Assembly (NCBI GenBank): GCA_964019415.1
Contig: OZ025887.1
Location: 6,185,950-6,249,949 of the forward strand
Reading direction: 5' to 3'
Source: Ianthella basta
Taxonomy: Eukaryota > Porifera > Demospongiae > Verongiida > Ianthellidae
DNA: 64,000 nucleotides
The position numbers were made by a program, and so were the translations under genes. The notes under the pieces are model-generated. The model was not told where the DNA came from, ran no database searches, and saw nothing but the letters and a program-made list of their open reading frames with translations. Within the stretch, counting starts at the first letter, position 1. Each line of letters starts with the position of its first letter. Positions 12,633 through 27,436 of this stretch are shown here, in pieces.

Positions 12633-12702
12633 ATTTCTCCTACTCTGCCCTTCCAACTCTCCTGAAAAAGCAGGAGAGTTGGAAGGGCCGACTAGAAGAA
12701 AT
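12633..12702. other. 70-nt near-perfect hairpin, pre-miRNA-like
   Basis: The left arm 12633-12664 pairs with the right arm 12671-12702 at 29 of 32 positions around a 6-nt AAAAAG loop. The 18 pairs next to the loop are perfect (GCCCTTCCAACTCTCCTG). The three mismatches are spread over the outer half of the stem. Length and shape fit a pre-miRNA hairpin or a very small foldback element. Confidence 0.5.
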
Positions 12703-13094
12703 GAGCATTGAGAATACAACTAAGAAAGTGTTTATATTGAAAAGATGGAGGGGAAGGGGCCAATTTTAAATAACTTTGCGATTCATATTTTATATGCTAA
12801 CCCACTGTTCATGCTGTATTGGTGTACGAGGGATGACCTCCAGCATTGGAGATAAATCCACTTTTGTGATTGATTGATTGACTGATTAATACTGAATCCA
12901 TCCCCATAGCCTTAAAATTACATTTAAAAGACACCCTGGTCAAATTAAGGATAAACACTTCTCTACAGATGACTGTGCACTCAATCCAATTAAGCTATAA
13001 ATTGAATAAAAATAAACTACCTCTGAAGCAAGGACACTTCCTTTCACTGTGAAACCAATTTTCTATTAGGTTACACTCAACAGATTTGCGCAGT

Positions 13095-13630
13095 GCCATT
13101 ATAAAATTTATTGTAAAAACAAATTGACCCTCCACCTAAGTGACTAGGTAGTGACATTGTGTAATACAAAGATTGTACGTCTCTAACATGTACAGGAAGC
13201 TGGGGGCCGTCTAGAACTGCCACCAAGGCAACCAGAATAGACAAGTGTCCTTGTAATGAGTGATAGAGAACGCACCGTTAGGAGCCTCTCTGACCTGGGA
13301 CTGACTCCGTCTTCCCCTACTGTGTACAAGGAGGAAGTCGAATGTGTGTGACAGCTGCACTGCCCTTATTTGCCATTATAAAAAAATTTATTGTAAAAAC
13401 AAACTGACCCTCCGTCTAAGTGACTATGTAGTGACATTGTGTAATACAAAGTTTGTACCTCTCTAACATGTACAGGAAACTGGGGCCCCTCTGGAACTCC
13501 CACTACTGAACAAGTGTTTTTGCAATGAGTGATAATAGGGTGCACCGTTAGGAGCCTCTCTGACCTGGGACTGACTCTATCTTCCCCTACTGCACAAGGA
13601 GGAAGTTGAATGTGTGTACTGCCCATATTT
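13095..13630. repeat. Two-copy tandem duplication, 250-280 bp per copy
   Basis: Copy 1 (about 13095-13370) and copy 2 (about 13371-13630) share long runs, such as TTTATTGTAAAAACAAA, TAGTGACATTGTGTAATACA and CACCGTTAGGAGCCTCTCTG. They differ by substitutions and small indels. No coding frame is kept between them. Confidence 0.85.
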
Positions 13631-13711
13631 GGAAAATCCCTTCAAGCAATTTTTGCAACTGTGAGCTGCATACTGATATAATAGAATAGAGATTCATTGC
13701 CACGTCCGGAT

Positions 13712-13961
13712 ATTCATAAGGGGGATTTGTTGAGCGTTAAACATGTGGTGCACTTTTTTTACCAACGGGTAAAATGTTTCGGCCCAAAAAGGGCCTTTTT
13801 CAGTTGCACAAGAGTACAAAACAGAACACGATTGACCACTAACTTGTTCTGTTTTGTACTCTTGTGCAACTGAAGAAGGCCCTCTTGGGGCCGAAACATT
13901 TTGCCTGTTGGTAAAAAAAGTGTACCATGTGTTTAACGCTCAACAAACCCCCCTTATGAAT
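13712..13961. mobile_element. 250-bp palindromic element (MITE-like)
   Basis: Two arms of roughly 110 bp are inverted copies of each other: ATTCATAAGG at the left end matches CCTTATGAAT at the right end, and GAGCGTTAAACATG pairs with its complement near 13930. The arms meet at a short AT-rich centre near 13835. No transposase is present. TGCATACTGATATA occurs at 13667-13680 and again at 13961-13974, so the inserted unit may be somewhat longer than the palindrome. Confidence 0.75.
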
Positions 13962-14199
13962 GCATACTGATATATGCAGGTTCCGCGTATGTACAAACAC
14001 ACATACTGTACTTCATAAAAATATTCACTGAACAACTGTACTACACAATAAGAAAGCACTTGCTATTTAATATTATACTAAAGTCTAGAGCATCCTCACT
14101 GATTGGCGTGGGTCACTACAAATATTGTCTGTCTCTACAGATGCTACAACATGGCTACCAGAGTGGACTCCACTGTCACACACCAGGCGGTGGACACAG

Positions 14200-18315
<4,116 letters not shown>

Positions 18316-18559
18316 GTGCGCGCGCGTGACTTCAAAGTGGCCCGGATCACGCCACTACGAACACAAGGCACTTGCCATCATATCTATGTTGCCATAGCCT
18401 GATCACACACACCAGGACAAGCACTGAACAGAGCGCAGCAAATGACTATTAGCAATCATTAATTCAGAAAATCTACAACGAGTAGAGCCCATAAAGGCAT
18501 GGGGGTGTGGTCCATAGGACACCCACACAGTGGGACAGACATGCACTTTGGATTAGTGA

Positions 18560-21500
18560 TCATTGCTGCAACAGTTTGTTAATTTTTGCTGTCCTGTAAT
18601 CTGCTCTCAGCTGGACAAAGTTCATCACCACTTGCTGGTCAAAGGAGGACTGTGCAGAAGGAGGAGGAAGGAGGAAGTGAGGTGCTACCACTGCAGCTGC
18701 TAGAGGTGTATGGCTCTGCATGGTCCTAACCAGCTCCGAGTTGCAGTGACCCCTAATGTGTTCTGGCTGAATGATAATGAGGTTGCATAATTCTCTGAGC
18801 CCCACAAACAACTGAGTCACAAGACTGACCTGCAGAGAGGTGAGCACGTGATACTTCAGTGTGACAGTGACAAGACAGTTACTGTCACACATTCCAGTGT
18901 AACATCGACATGACAGTGACTTACACACATTCCAGTGTGACAATGCCTTTGGCTGCACCTACCTCAAACCTGTTAACCAACTTCTCATACTCATTCAAGT
19001 CACATAACAACACGATGCCTCCTGTTAAGAGAAAAGACCAAGGTACCGGGAATAACACAAGCAACTCACTCCTCCTGCCCCACCCACTACTGCTCCTATC
19101 CCACCCACTACTCCTACCCCTCCCACTACTGCTCCTGCCCCACCCACTACTGCTCCTGCCCCACCCACTACTCCTACCCCACCCACTACTGCTCCTACCC
19201 CACCCACTACTCCTCCTGCCCCACCCACTACTGCTCCTACCCCACCCACTACTGCTCCTACTCCACCCACTACTGCTCCTACCCCACCCACTACTGCTCC
19301 TACCCCACCCACTACTCCTCCTACTCCACCCACTACTGCTCCTGCCCCACCCACTACTGCTCCTACCCCACCCACTACTGCTCCTGCCCCACCCACTACT
19401 GCTCCTACTCCACCCACTACTGCTCCTGCCCCACCCACTACTGCTCCTGCCCCACCCACTACTGCTCCTACTCCACCCACTACTGCTCCTGCCCCACCCA
19501 CTACTGCTCCTACCCCACCCACTACTGCTCCTACTCCACCCACTACTGCTCCTGCCCCACCCACTACTGCTCCTACCCCACCCACTACTGCTCCTACTCC
19601 ACCCATTCCTACCCCACCCACTACTGCTCCTGCCCCACCCACTACTGCTCCTGCCACACCCACTACTGCTCCTACCCCACCCACTCACCAGTGGCTGTGT
19701 ACTGGTACTCGTGAATGTGGCTCTGGAGGAGGTAGAACAACCGGATACCAAACTCCGTCAGCACGTCCAGCAAGTTCTTCCCATCCAGTGTTGCCATCAT
19801 TGTGTCGTGGCAGGAGCCAAGGTACTCCACGACCTCGGCACAGGCCTACAAGAGTGGTCATGTGACACAAGTACAGTACATGCAGCTGCAACCACACAGT
19901 GAACCACACTATGTGCAGGTACACACTGTATGAGTGGTGAGGACGTTAGACCACACACACTGCACTGTATGAGTGGTAAGGACGTTAGACCACACACACT
20001 GCACTGTATGAGTGGTAAGGACGTTAGACCACACACACTGCACTGTATGAGTGGTAAGGACGTTAGACCACACACACTGCACTGTATGAGTGGTGAGGAC
20101 GTTAGACCACACACACTGCGCTGTATGAGTGATGAGGACGTTAGACCACACACACTGCGCTGTATGAGTGATGAGGACGTTAGACCACACACACTGCACT
20201 GTATGAGTGGTAAGGACGTTAGACCACACACACTGCACTGTATGAGTGGTGAGGACGTTAGACCACACACACTGCACTGTATGAGTGATGAGGACGTTAG
20301 ACCACACACACTGCACTGTATGAGTGGTGAGGACGTTAGACCACACACACTGCACTGTATGAGTGGTGAGGACGTTAGACCACACACACTGCACTGTATG
20401 AGTGGTGAGGACGTTAGACCACACACACTGCACTGTATGAGTGGTGAGGACGTTAGACCACACACACTGCACTGTATGAGTGGTGAGGACGTTAGACCAC
20501 ACACACTGCACTGTATGAGTGATGAGGACGTTAGACCACACACACTGCACTGTATGAGTGGTGAGGACGTTAGACCACACACACTGCACTGTATGAGTGG
20601 TGAGGACGTTAGACCACACACACTGCACTGTATGAGTGGTGAGGACGTTAGACCACACACACTGCACTGTATGAGTGGTGAGGACGTTAGACCACACACA
20701 CTGCACTGTATGAGTGGTGAGGACGTTAGACCACACACACTGCACTGTATGAGTGATGAGGACGTTAGACCACACACACTGCACTGTATGAGTGGTAAGG
20801 ACGTTAGACCACACACACTGCACTGTATGAGTGGTGAGGACGTTAGACCACACACACTGCACTGTATGAGTGGTGAGGACGTTAGACCACACACACTGCA
20901 CTGTATGAGTGGTGAGGACGTTAGACCACACACACTGCACTGTATGAGTGATGAGGACGTTAGACCACACACACTGCACTGTATGAGTGATGAGGACGTT
21001 AGACCACACACACTGCACTGTATGAGTGGTGAGGACGTTAGACCACACACACTGCACTGTATGAGTGGTGAGGACGTTAGACCACACACACTGCACTGTA
21101 TGAGTGGTGAGGACGTTAGACCACACACACTGCACTGTATGAGTGGTGAGGACGTTAGACCACACACACTGCACTGTATGAGTGATGAGGACGTTAGACC
21201 ACACACACTGCACTGTATGAGTGATGAGGACGTTAGACCACACACACTGCACTGTATGAGTGATGAGGACGTTAGACCACACACACTGCACTGTATGAGT
21301 GATGAGGACGTTAGACCACACACACTGCACTGTATGAGTGATGAGGACGTTAGACCACACACACTGCACTGTATGAGTGGTAAGGACGTTAGTCCACACA
21401 CACTGCACTGTATGAGTGGTGAGGACGTTAGACCACACACACTGCACTGTATGAGTGGTAAGGACGTTAGACCACACACACTGCACTGTATGAGTGGTGA

Positions 21501-23191
21501 GGGCGTTAGACCACACACACTGCACTGTATGAGTGGTGAGGACGTTAGACCACACACACTGCACTGTATGAGTGGTGAGGACGTTAGACCACACACACTG
21601 CACTGTATGAGTGATGAGGACGTTAGACCACACACACTGCACTGTATGAGTGGTGAGGACGTTAGACCACACACACTGCACTGTATGAGTGGTGAGGACG
21701 TTAGACCACACACACTGCGCTGTATGAGTGATGAGGACGTTAGACCACACACACTGCACTGTATGAGTGGTAAGGACGTTAGACCACACACACTGCACTG
21801 TATGAGTGGTGAGGACGTTAGACCACACACACTGCACTGTATGAGTGGTGAGGACGTTAGACCACACACACTGCACTGTATGAGTGGTGAGGACGTTAGA
21901 CCACACACACTGCACTGTATGAGTGATGAGGACGTTAGACCACACACACTGCACTGTATGAGTGGTAAGGACGTTAGACCACACACACTGCACTGTATGA
22001 GTGGTGAGGACGTTAGACCACACACACTGCACTGTATGAGTGGTGAGGACGTTAGACCACACACACTGCACTGTATGAGTGGTGAGGACGTTAGACCACA
22101 CACACTGCACTGTATGAGTGATGAGGACGTTAGACCACACACACTGCACTGTATGAGTGATGAGGACGTTAGACCACACACACTGCACTGTATGAGTGGT
22201 GAGGACGTTAGACCACACACACTGCACTGTATGAGTGGTGAGGACGTTAGACCACACACACTGCACTGTATGAGTGGTGAGGACGTTAGACCACACACAC
22301 TGCACTGTATGAGTGGTAAGGACGTTAGACCACACACACTGCACTGTATGAGTGATGAGGACGTTAGACCACACACACTGCACTGTATGAGTGATGAGGA
22401 CGTTAGACCACACACACTGCACTGTATGAGTGATGAGGACGTTAGACCACACACACTGCACTGTATGAGTGATGAGGACGTTAGACCACACACACTGCAC
22501 TGTATGAGTGATGAGGACGTTAGACCACACACACTGCACTGTATGAGTGGTAAGGACGTTAGACCACACACACTGCACTGTATGAGTGGTGAGGACGTTA
22601 GACCACACACACTGCACTGTATGAGTGGTAAGGACGTTAGACCACACACACTGCACTGTATGAGTGGTGAGGGCGTTAGACCACACACACTGCACTGTAT
22701 GAGTGGTGAGGACGTTAGACCACACACACTGCACTGTATGAGTGGTGAGGACGTTAGACCACACACACTGCACTGTATGAGTGGTAAGGACGTTAGACCA
22801 CACACACCGCACTGTATGAGTGGTAAGGACGTTAGACCACACACACTGCACTGTATGAGTGGTGAGGACGTTAGACCACACACACTGCACTGTATGAGTG
22901 GTGAGGACGTTAGACCACACACACTGCACTGTATGAGTGATGAGGACGTTAGACCACACACACTGCACTGTATGAGTGATGAGGACGTTAGACCACACAC
23001 TGCACTCTACGTATGTTGTGCTGAATGGTGCATACTTTAGTTCTCATAATCTCCTGCAACTCGTCTCCTTTGAAGTCTGCCTTGTGCTGGTGAGCTGTCA
23101 AGAGGTGCTTGGCCCAGCCAATCATGGCTGCCAGGGACCTACACACGTACACACGTACACACGTACACACATACACACGTACACACACACA

Positions 23192-23272
<81 letters not shown>

Positions 23273-24613
23273 TACAGACATACCTCTCCAGCCCATTGTT
23301 GATCCTCTCCTCCAGAGCACGCAGGGCATTATACCGCTGCTCTTTGCACTCCCTGCTGATCTTGGGAAACCTGCACATGAAAAGGGAGGGGCAGGGGAGG
23401 GACAGGGGCAGGGTATGGGCAGGGGAGGGGCAGGGGAGGGGCAGGGGAGGGACAGGGGCAGGGGAGGGGCAGGGGAGGGGCAGGGAGATGCTAGCACAGA
23501 CAGGAAAACAGCCTAACCCAACCTGTGCACATCTCCACCCACTGGATAGCCTTGACAATTTTCATGTTAAACTCCTTGTCGATGAGGTGGATGTGTTGGT
23601 TGACAACAGCCATCGTGTGCAAGAACTGGAGGGATGGGGTCTCCTTTGGATCACTACCTGGTATCCCTGTGTGCGAGGGAGGGGAAGAGGAAGCAGAAAG
23701 TGACTAGTCTTGTGTCCAGTCCGAATATTCCCGCCAAGCTTATCATTGCACAATTCTATGCATGATTGCACAATAGGGCCTGGACGCAGGACTAGAAAGT
23801 TGCAGAGACACCATTGGGAGTCCTATGAGGATGGAGGGAACACCACCACTGACAACTACCTCACCCTGTATGGCGAAGTCCAGCCCTTCCTTAAAGTGTC
23901 CTACACACAGTCGCTGCAGCAAAGTGATGTACAGTGCCTTCAGTGTCTCTGCCAGCTCCTTGTCATGGCAAAGGTCCCGGCAGCGCCTGATGGCACGCTT
24001 GCTGGCATCAATCAGTGTAGTGCACACATCCTGGGACACAAGGGGCTCCCCCTCTTCCACATTGGGGCCCACCTCTGTACGCCTCAGACGTAACCTCCTA
24101 CGAAGCAGAGTGGAGGGAGACAAGGTGAGTGCTGCCCGTCAGACCGAGAGGGGTGGGCCCCACCACTCTACTGAGCACTTACAGTGTTGGTTCATCCTTC
24201 TTCATGCCAACCTCTCTGGCATAGTCATCCAGTACAGTCACACACTGCGCAGCAAAGTGCTCTTTCTCCATTCTGCAGGGGAATGGAGGGGAGGGCAGAG
24301 GAGGGGAGAAGGCAGGAGGGAAGGGAGGGGAGAAGGGAGGGGAGGGGAGAGGAGGGGAGATCAGGGGAGAAGGGGGAGGTAAGGTAGGGGGGTGAAGAAG
24401 GGAAGGACAGGAGTAGAGGAAAGGGAAAAGCATAAGGTATGAATGAGAGTGCTTTGACAGGCTATATCAAACACTCAACCATACGAGAGAACTGACTTTG
24501 CATATGAAGTTAGAAACTCCTCAAAGATGAGAGATCGTGCCATCTTCTGTAAAGTGCTTGCATCCACATGGCGCTGAAATGCCTTCAACCTTTGCTGCAG
24601 CCTTTGGGTCCTG

Positions 24614-24692
<79 letters not shown>

Positions 24693-25297
24693 ACCAGTGA
24701 GGGAGAGTGACCAACAAAACAGATTGCAAACTGGTGTGCACACAGACACACACACGTTCGTACGTACGTATGTATGTATGGTAAGGGCAAAGTGGGCCAG
24801 TCTTCAGCACAGGACCACACAGCATGGCTTACCGGAGGTAGAGTCGGTGGAACTGGCTCAGGTAAGCTTCGGTGTCTCTACCCATAAGGGGCCTCAACTC
24901 TTTTTGAATAAATTTCTGCATCAACAGAACATGGGATACAAGCAGGGCTGTAGCCATCGTCACAGCACTCCACCATCGAACAACCAGTCCTCTTCCTCTT
25001 GTCCATTGCGTGCAACCAACACTCACTCCACTCTCCTCCCATCTACACACCAACACTCACTCCACCCTCCTCCCATCTACGTACACACCAACACTCACTC
25101 CAACAACTTCTGCAAACACCCGCTGTAGGAACTTCACCACTGCTTGCTCCGGATTCTCAAACACTGACACAGCAACTTTGTGTACCTGAGCCACCACCAG
25201 GCCAGGGCAGGGTCAAGGATGACACCAACCATAGATACTTGACTATGCACCAACCAACACACACACACACACACACAACACACACACAACACACACA

Positions 25298-25349
<52 letters not shown>

Positions 25350-26016
25350 CACACACATACACACACACACACACACACACCACACACACCTGCTGACAGA
25401 GGATTTCCACCTGAGTGAACATCTCACTGTCTGACGAATATGTGACATCTCTCTAAAGGGACATGGGAGGGGAGGAAAGGAGAGGGGAGGGAAGGGGAGG
25501 GGAGGGGAGGGGAGGGAGGGGAGGAGAGGGGAGGGGAGTGGACAGAGTGTACACACTGTTGCTGTTGTTTGACTTACAGGAGGGAGGCATTCATCCACAA
25601 ACATCTCAATGAGCTTGTGGTAGCCCTCCTGGAACAGTTGGAGGGTGGTGGCAAATCGCTTCATACGGTTGGTGTCTTCAGCGCGGTGAGCAGCACTAAA
25701 CTGGCGCTTCAACTCTTCAAAGACTTTCACGTACTTGTCTGAAGGAAGGTGAAGAAGACACTACAGCATACCTCCACTGCCAGGTGGGGTGACAAACAAC
25801 GTGGGTAGCCATTAACTATAGTTAAGTGATGCCTTTTACAGCATTAGTACTCCTCCCCCACTAGAAAGGACACCACTTGATTCCAATCATGCTCCACCTC
25901 ACCGGCTATCCTCTTTCTAACCTCCGTGTGCCTGCAAACAGGACAGGGAGTGGGGGAGGGAGGGGTATGTATATGCAAGCATGACTGCACACACACACAT
26001 ACACACACGTACACAC

Positions 26017-26080
<64 letters not shown>

Positions 26081-27352
26081 TGTAATAGTCCACCTACTCT
26101 GGGCTGGGTGGCAACTCATTGGCCAAAGTGTTCAGTTTGACAATTGCTCCTGCAGCCTCGTGGATCTGTGGGTGGAATGACAATGTCAAATGGGGGCAGC
26201 GCTACCCTCCCCATCTCCCCCCCTCCCCCCAACCCACCCTGTTGACTTGAATGAATACATCTGAAGAAGGCACAGATTTACTCTTGAACTCGTTGAGGTA
26301 AATGAGCACATCCCTCGCCTCCTCCATGCTGCTCCGTCGATTGTTGGTGCTCTCCAGCTGATCCCCCAAGTGGACCACCTTGGTGGCCACAAGGGTGATC
26401 CGGTCCTCCAAGGCTTGGAAGTCTTGGAAGGATTCCTTTGGAAGGAAAATACACATCTAACTGTCATACGTCTGGTGTGCGTCCACATGGCCCCTCCCAT
26501 GGCCCCTCCCATGGCCCCTCCCATGGCTCCTCCCATGGCCCCTCCCATGGCCCCTCCCATGGCTCCTCCCATGGCCCCTCCCATGGCCCCTCCCATGGTC
26601 CCTCCCATGGCCCCTCCCATGGCCCCTCCCATGGCCCCTCCCATGGCCCCTCCCATGGCTCCTCCCATGGTCCCTCCCATGGCCCTCCCATGGTCCCTCC
26701 CATGGCCCCTCCCATGGTCCCTCCCATGGCTCCTCCCATGGCCCCTCCCATGGCTCCTCCCATGGCCCCTCCCATGGCCCCTCCCATGGCCCCTCCTGTG
26801 TGCACACCTGATACAGCCGTTCCAGGTTCTTGACACGTTCAGTTTGTTCCCGCTCTTGTGATTGACAAACTTCTTCGAGTTTCTCTATTCGGTGCTCGTT
26901 GCGGTCGGCGAAGTGCTCCAGGGTGTGCTGACACTCCTGGAATGTACTCAACAGTGCGGATGCACTGAACCGTTGCCTGGTACTCAGAACACCAATGCCT
27001 ACGGGGAATCGACACATCACATACTTAGTTAACAAAGTCAATATTAAAATTTGGCAATAAATACTGTATGGCTGAACAGCTGGCGGTAGCTATCTCATTA
27101 AGTTAATACTCCGTCACATCCATTCCTCCCCATACACAACGCACTCACACCAGCAAGCACGCACACACGCAAGCACTCCCCTCACCGGCATCTTTGTTCA
27201 GGCGAGCAAGCTTCTCAATGTACTCGTGCAGGGAGAAGCCTTCCTATAAAGTGCAGAAGAAGACACGTAGAACCTTCAATGTGAACTACTTGGCGGAGTT
27301 CACTAACCGGCTCGAAATCCTTCTGGCTCAAGGAGTGAGACCACTGCGCCAT
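18560..27352 (-). CDS. EXOC5: Exocyst complex component 5 (Sec10)
   Basis: Subunit of the exocyst, the octamer that tethers secretory vesicles to the plasma membrane. Exons in transcription order: 27352-27308, 27243-27186, 26998-26808, 26435-26238, 26165-26098, 25931-25903 (29 nt), 25738-25578, 25452-25390, 25185-25099, 24915-24833, 24610-24497, 24272-24183, 24097-23865, 23666-23531, 23370-23284, 23138-23036, 19845-19689, 19021-18963, 18829-18560. Total 743 residues (human 708). Diagnostic stretches: [13 protein letters not shown] near residue 110, [36 protein letters not shown], and [14 protein letters not shown] at the C-terminus, which matches human [12 protein letters not shown]. The N-terminus has a predicted coiled coil (about residues 40-100). 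The donor of exon 14 was set at GTGCAC (after 23531) because only this keeps phase. The gene shares an 84-bp promoter gap with the TRIM-NHL gene. Confidence 0.93.
19062..19688. repeat. 21-bp minisatellite starting at the EXOC5 exon 17 donor
   Basis: About 29 units; on the transcript strand the unit is AGTGGGTGGGGTAGGAGCAGT with T/C variants. The donor of exon 19845-19689 reads GTGAGTGGGTGGGG, so the first unit begins inside the splice site. Seven codons per unit give long open frames (Leu/Pro-rich or Gly/Val/Ala-rich) that are not genes. Confidence 0.92.
19924..23003. repeat. 39-bp minisatellite, about 79 copies, in EXOC5 intron 16
   Basis: A 3.08-kb array fills almost all of the 3.19-kb intron between exons 23138-23036 and 19845-19689. 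On the + strand the unit contains ATGAGTGGTGAGGACGTTAG followed by ACCACACACACTGCACTGT. Variants at the GGTGAG position (GATGAG, GGTAAG) alternate along the array. 39 bp is 13 codons without a stop, hence 1000-residue frames in several frames. These frames have no start or coding context. Confidence 0.96.
23140..23272. repeat. (CA)n and (ACACGT)n microsatellite
   Basis: Fills the EXOC5 intron between exon 15 (23370-23284) and exon 16 (23138-23036). Confidence 0.93.
23380..23492. repeat. GGGGCAGGGGA repeat
   Basis: G-rich degenerate repeat in the EXOC5 intron between exons 14 and 15. On the transcript strand it is a C-rich polypyrimidine stretch before the acceptor. Confidence 0.85.
24612..24690. 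repeat. (CA)n microsatellite
   Basis: In the EXOC5 intron, immediately before the acceptor of exon 24610-24497 on the transcript strand. Confidence 0.93.
25258..25388. repeat. (CA)n microsatellite with CAA breaks
   Basis: Adjoins the donor of EXOC5 exon 25452-25390; the donor GTGTGTG belongs to the repeat. Confidence 0.93.
25987..26078. repeat. (CA)n microsatellite
   Basis: In the EXOC5 intron between exon 5 (26165-26098) and the 29-nt exon 6. Confidence 0.93.
26487..26800. repeat. 12-bp minisatellite CCATGGCCCCTC
   Basis: About 26 units with T/C variants, each with a CCATGG palindrome, in EXOC5 intron 3. It begins about 10 bp after the donor of exon 26998-26808. Four codons per unit explain the Pro/Met-Ala and Trp-Glu-Gly frames on both strands. 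Confidence 0.93.
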
Positions 27353-27436
27353 CGTATCTTCACCGCTCGCGTCGTTCCGTTCAGAAGGCGAAGCGAACTC
27401 CGCAATTAGACACCGGGGGCGTGTCCGGCAGAGAAA
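27353..27436. promoter_or_regulatory. Shared 84-bp gap between EXOC5 and TRIM-NHL start codons
   Basis: The start codons diverge (27352 minus, 27437 plus) with 84 bp between them. The gap is rich in CpG, contains a GC-box-like GGGGGCGTG near 27415, and has no TATA box. Both 5' UTRs and the core promoter must lie here or overlap the genes, which implies a bidirectional promoter. Confidence 0.65.

Larger units (their letters stand above)
12360..14199. other. Intergenic region with repeats
   Basis: No supportable coding region. The stretch lies between the Rho gene (+) and the 3' end of SPTLC2 (-). It holds a 70-nt hairpin, a tandem duplication and a palindromic element, listed separately, and otherwise A/T-rich unique sequence. 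Confidence 0.7.

Noticed and set aside
18910..19902. Leu/Pro-rich and Gly/Val-rich frames of 220-330 residues
   Set aside because: Products of the 21-bp minisatellite in an EXOC5 intron; composition and periodicity follow the repeat.
19924..23003. Possible hammerhead ribozyme array (units contain TGATGAGGACG)
   Set aside because: The conserved CGAAA box and a matching cleavage triplet with helix pairing are missing from the unit.
19797..23040. Open frames of over 1000 residues on both strands with 13-residue repeats (for example [13 protein letters not shown])
   Set aside because: They arise because the 39-bp intronic repeat is a multiple of three and stop-free. Several frames on both strands are open at once, and EXOC5 exons lie on both sides.
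23523..23530. Exon 14 of EXOC5 ending at the CAG/GTTGGG donor
   Set aside because: It breaks the reading phase into exon 15; the donor GTGCAC after 23531 restores the frame and the Sec10 sequence.
26438..26861. Pro/Met/Ala-rich repeat protein
   Set aside because: Translation of the 12-bp CCATGGCCCCTC intronic minisatellite.
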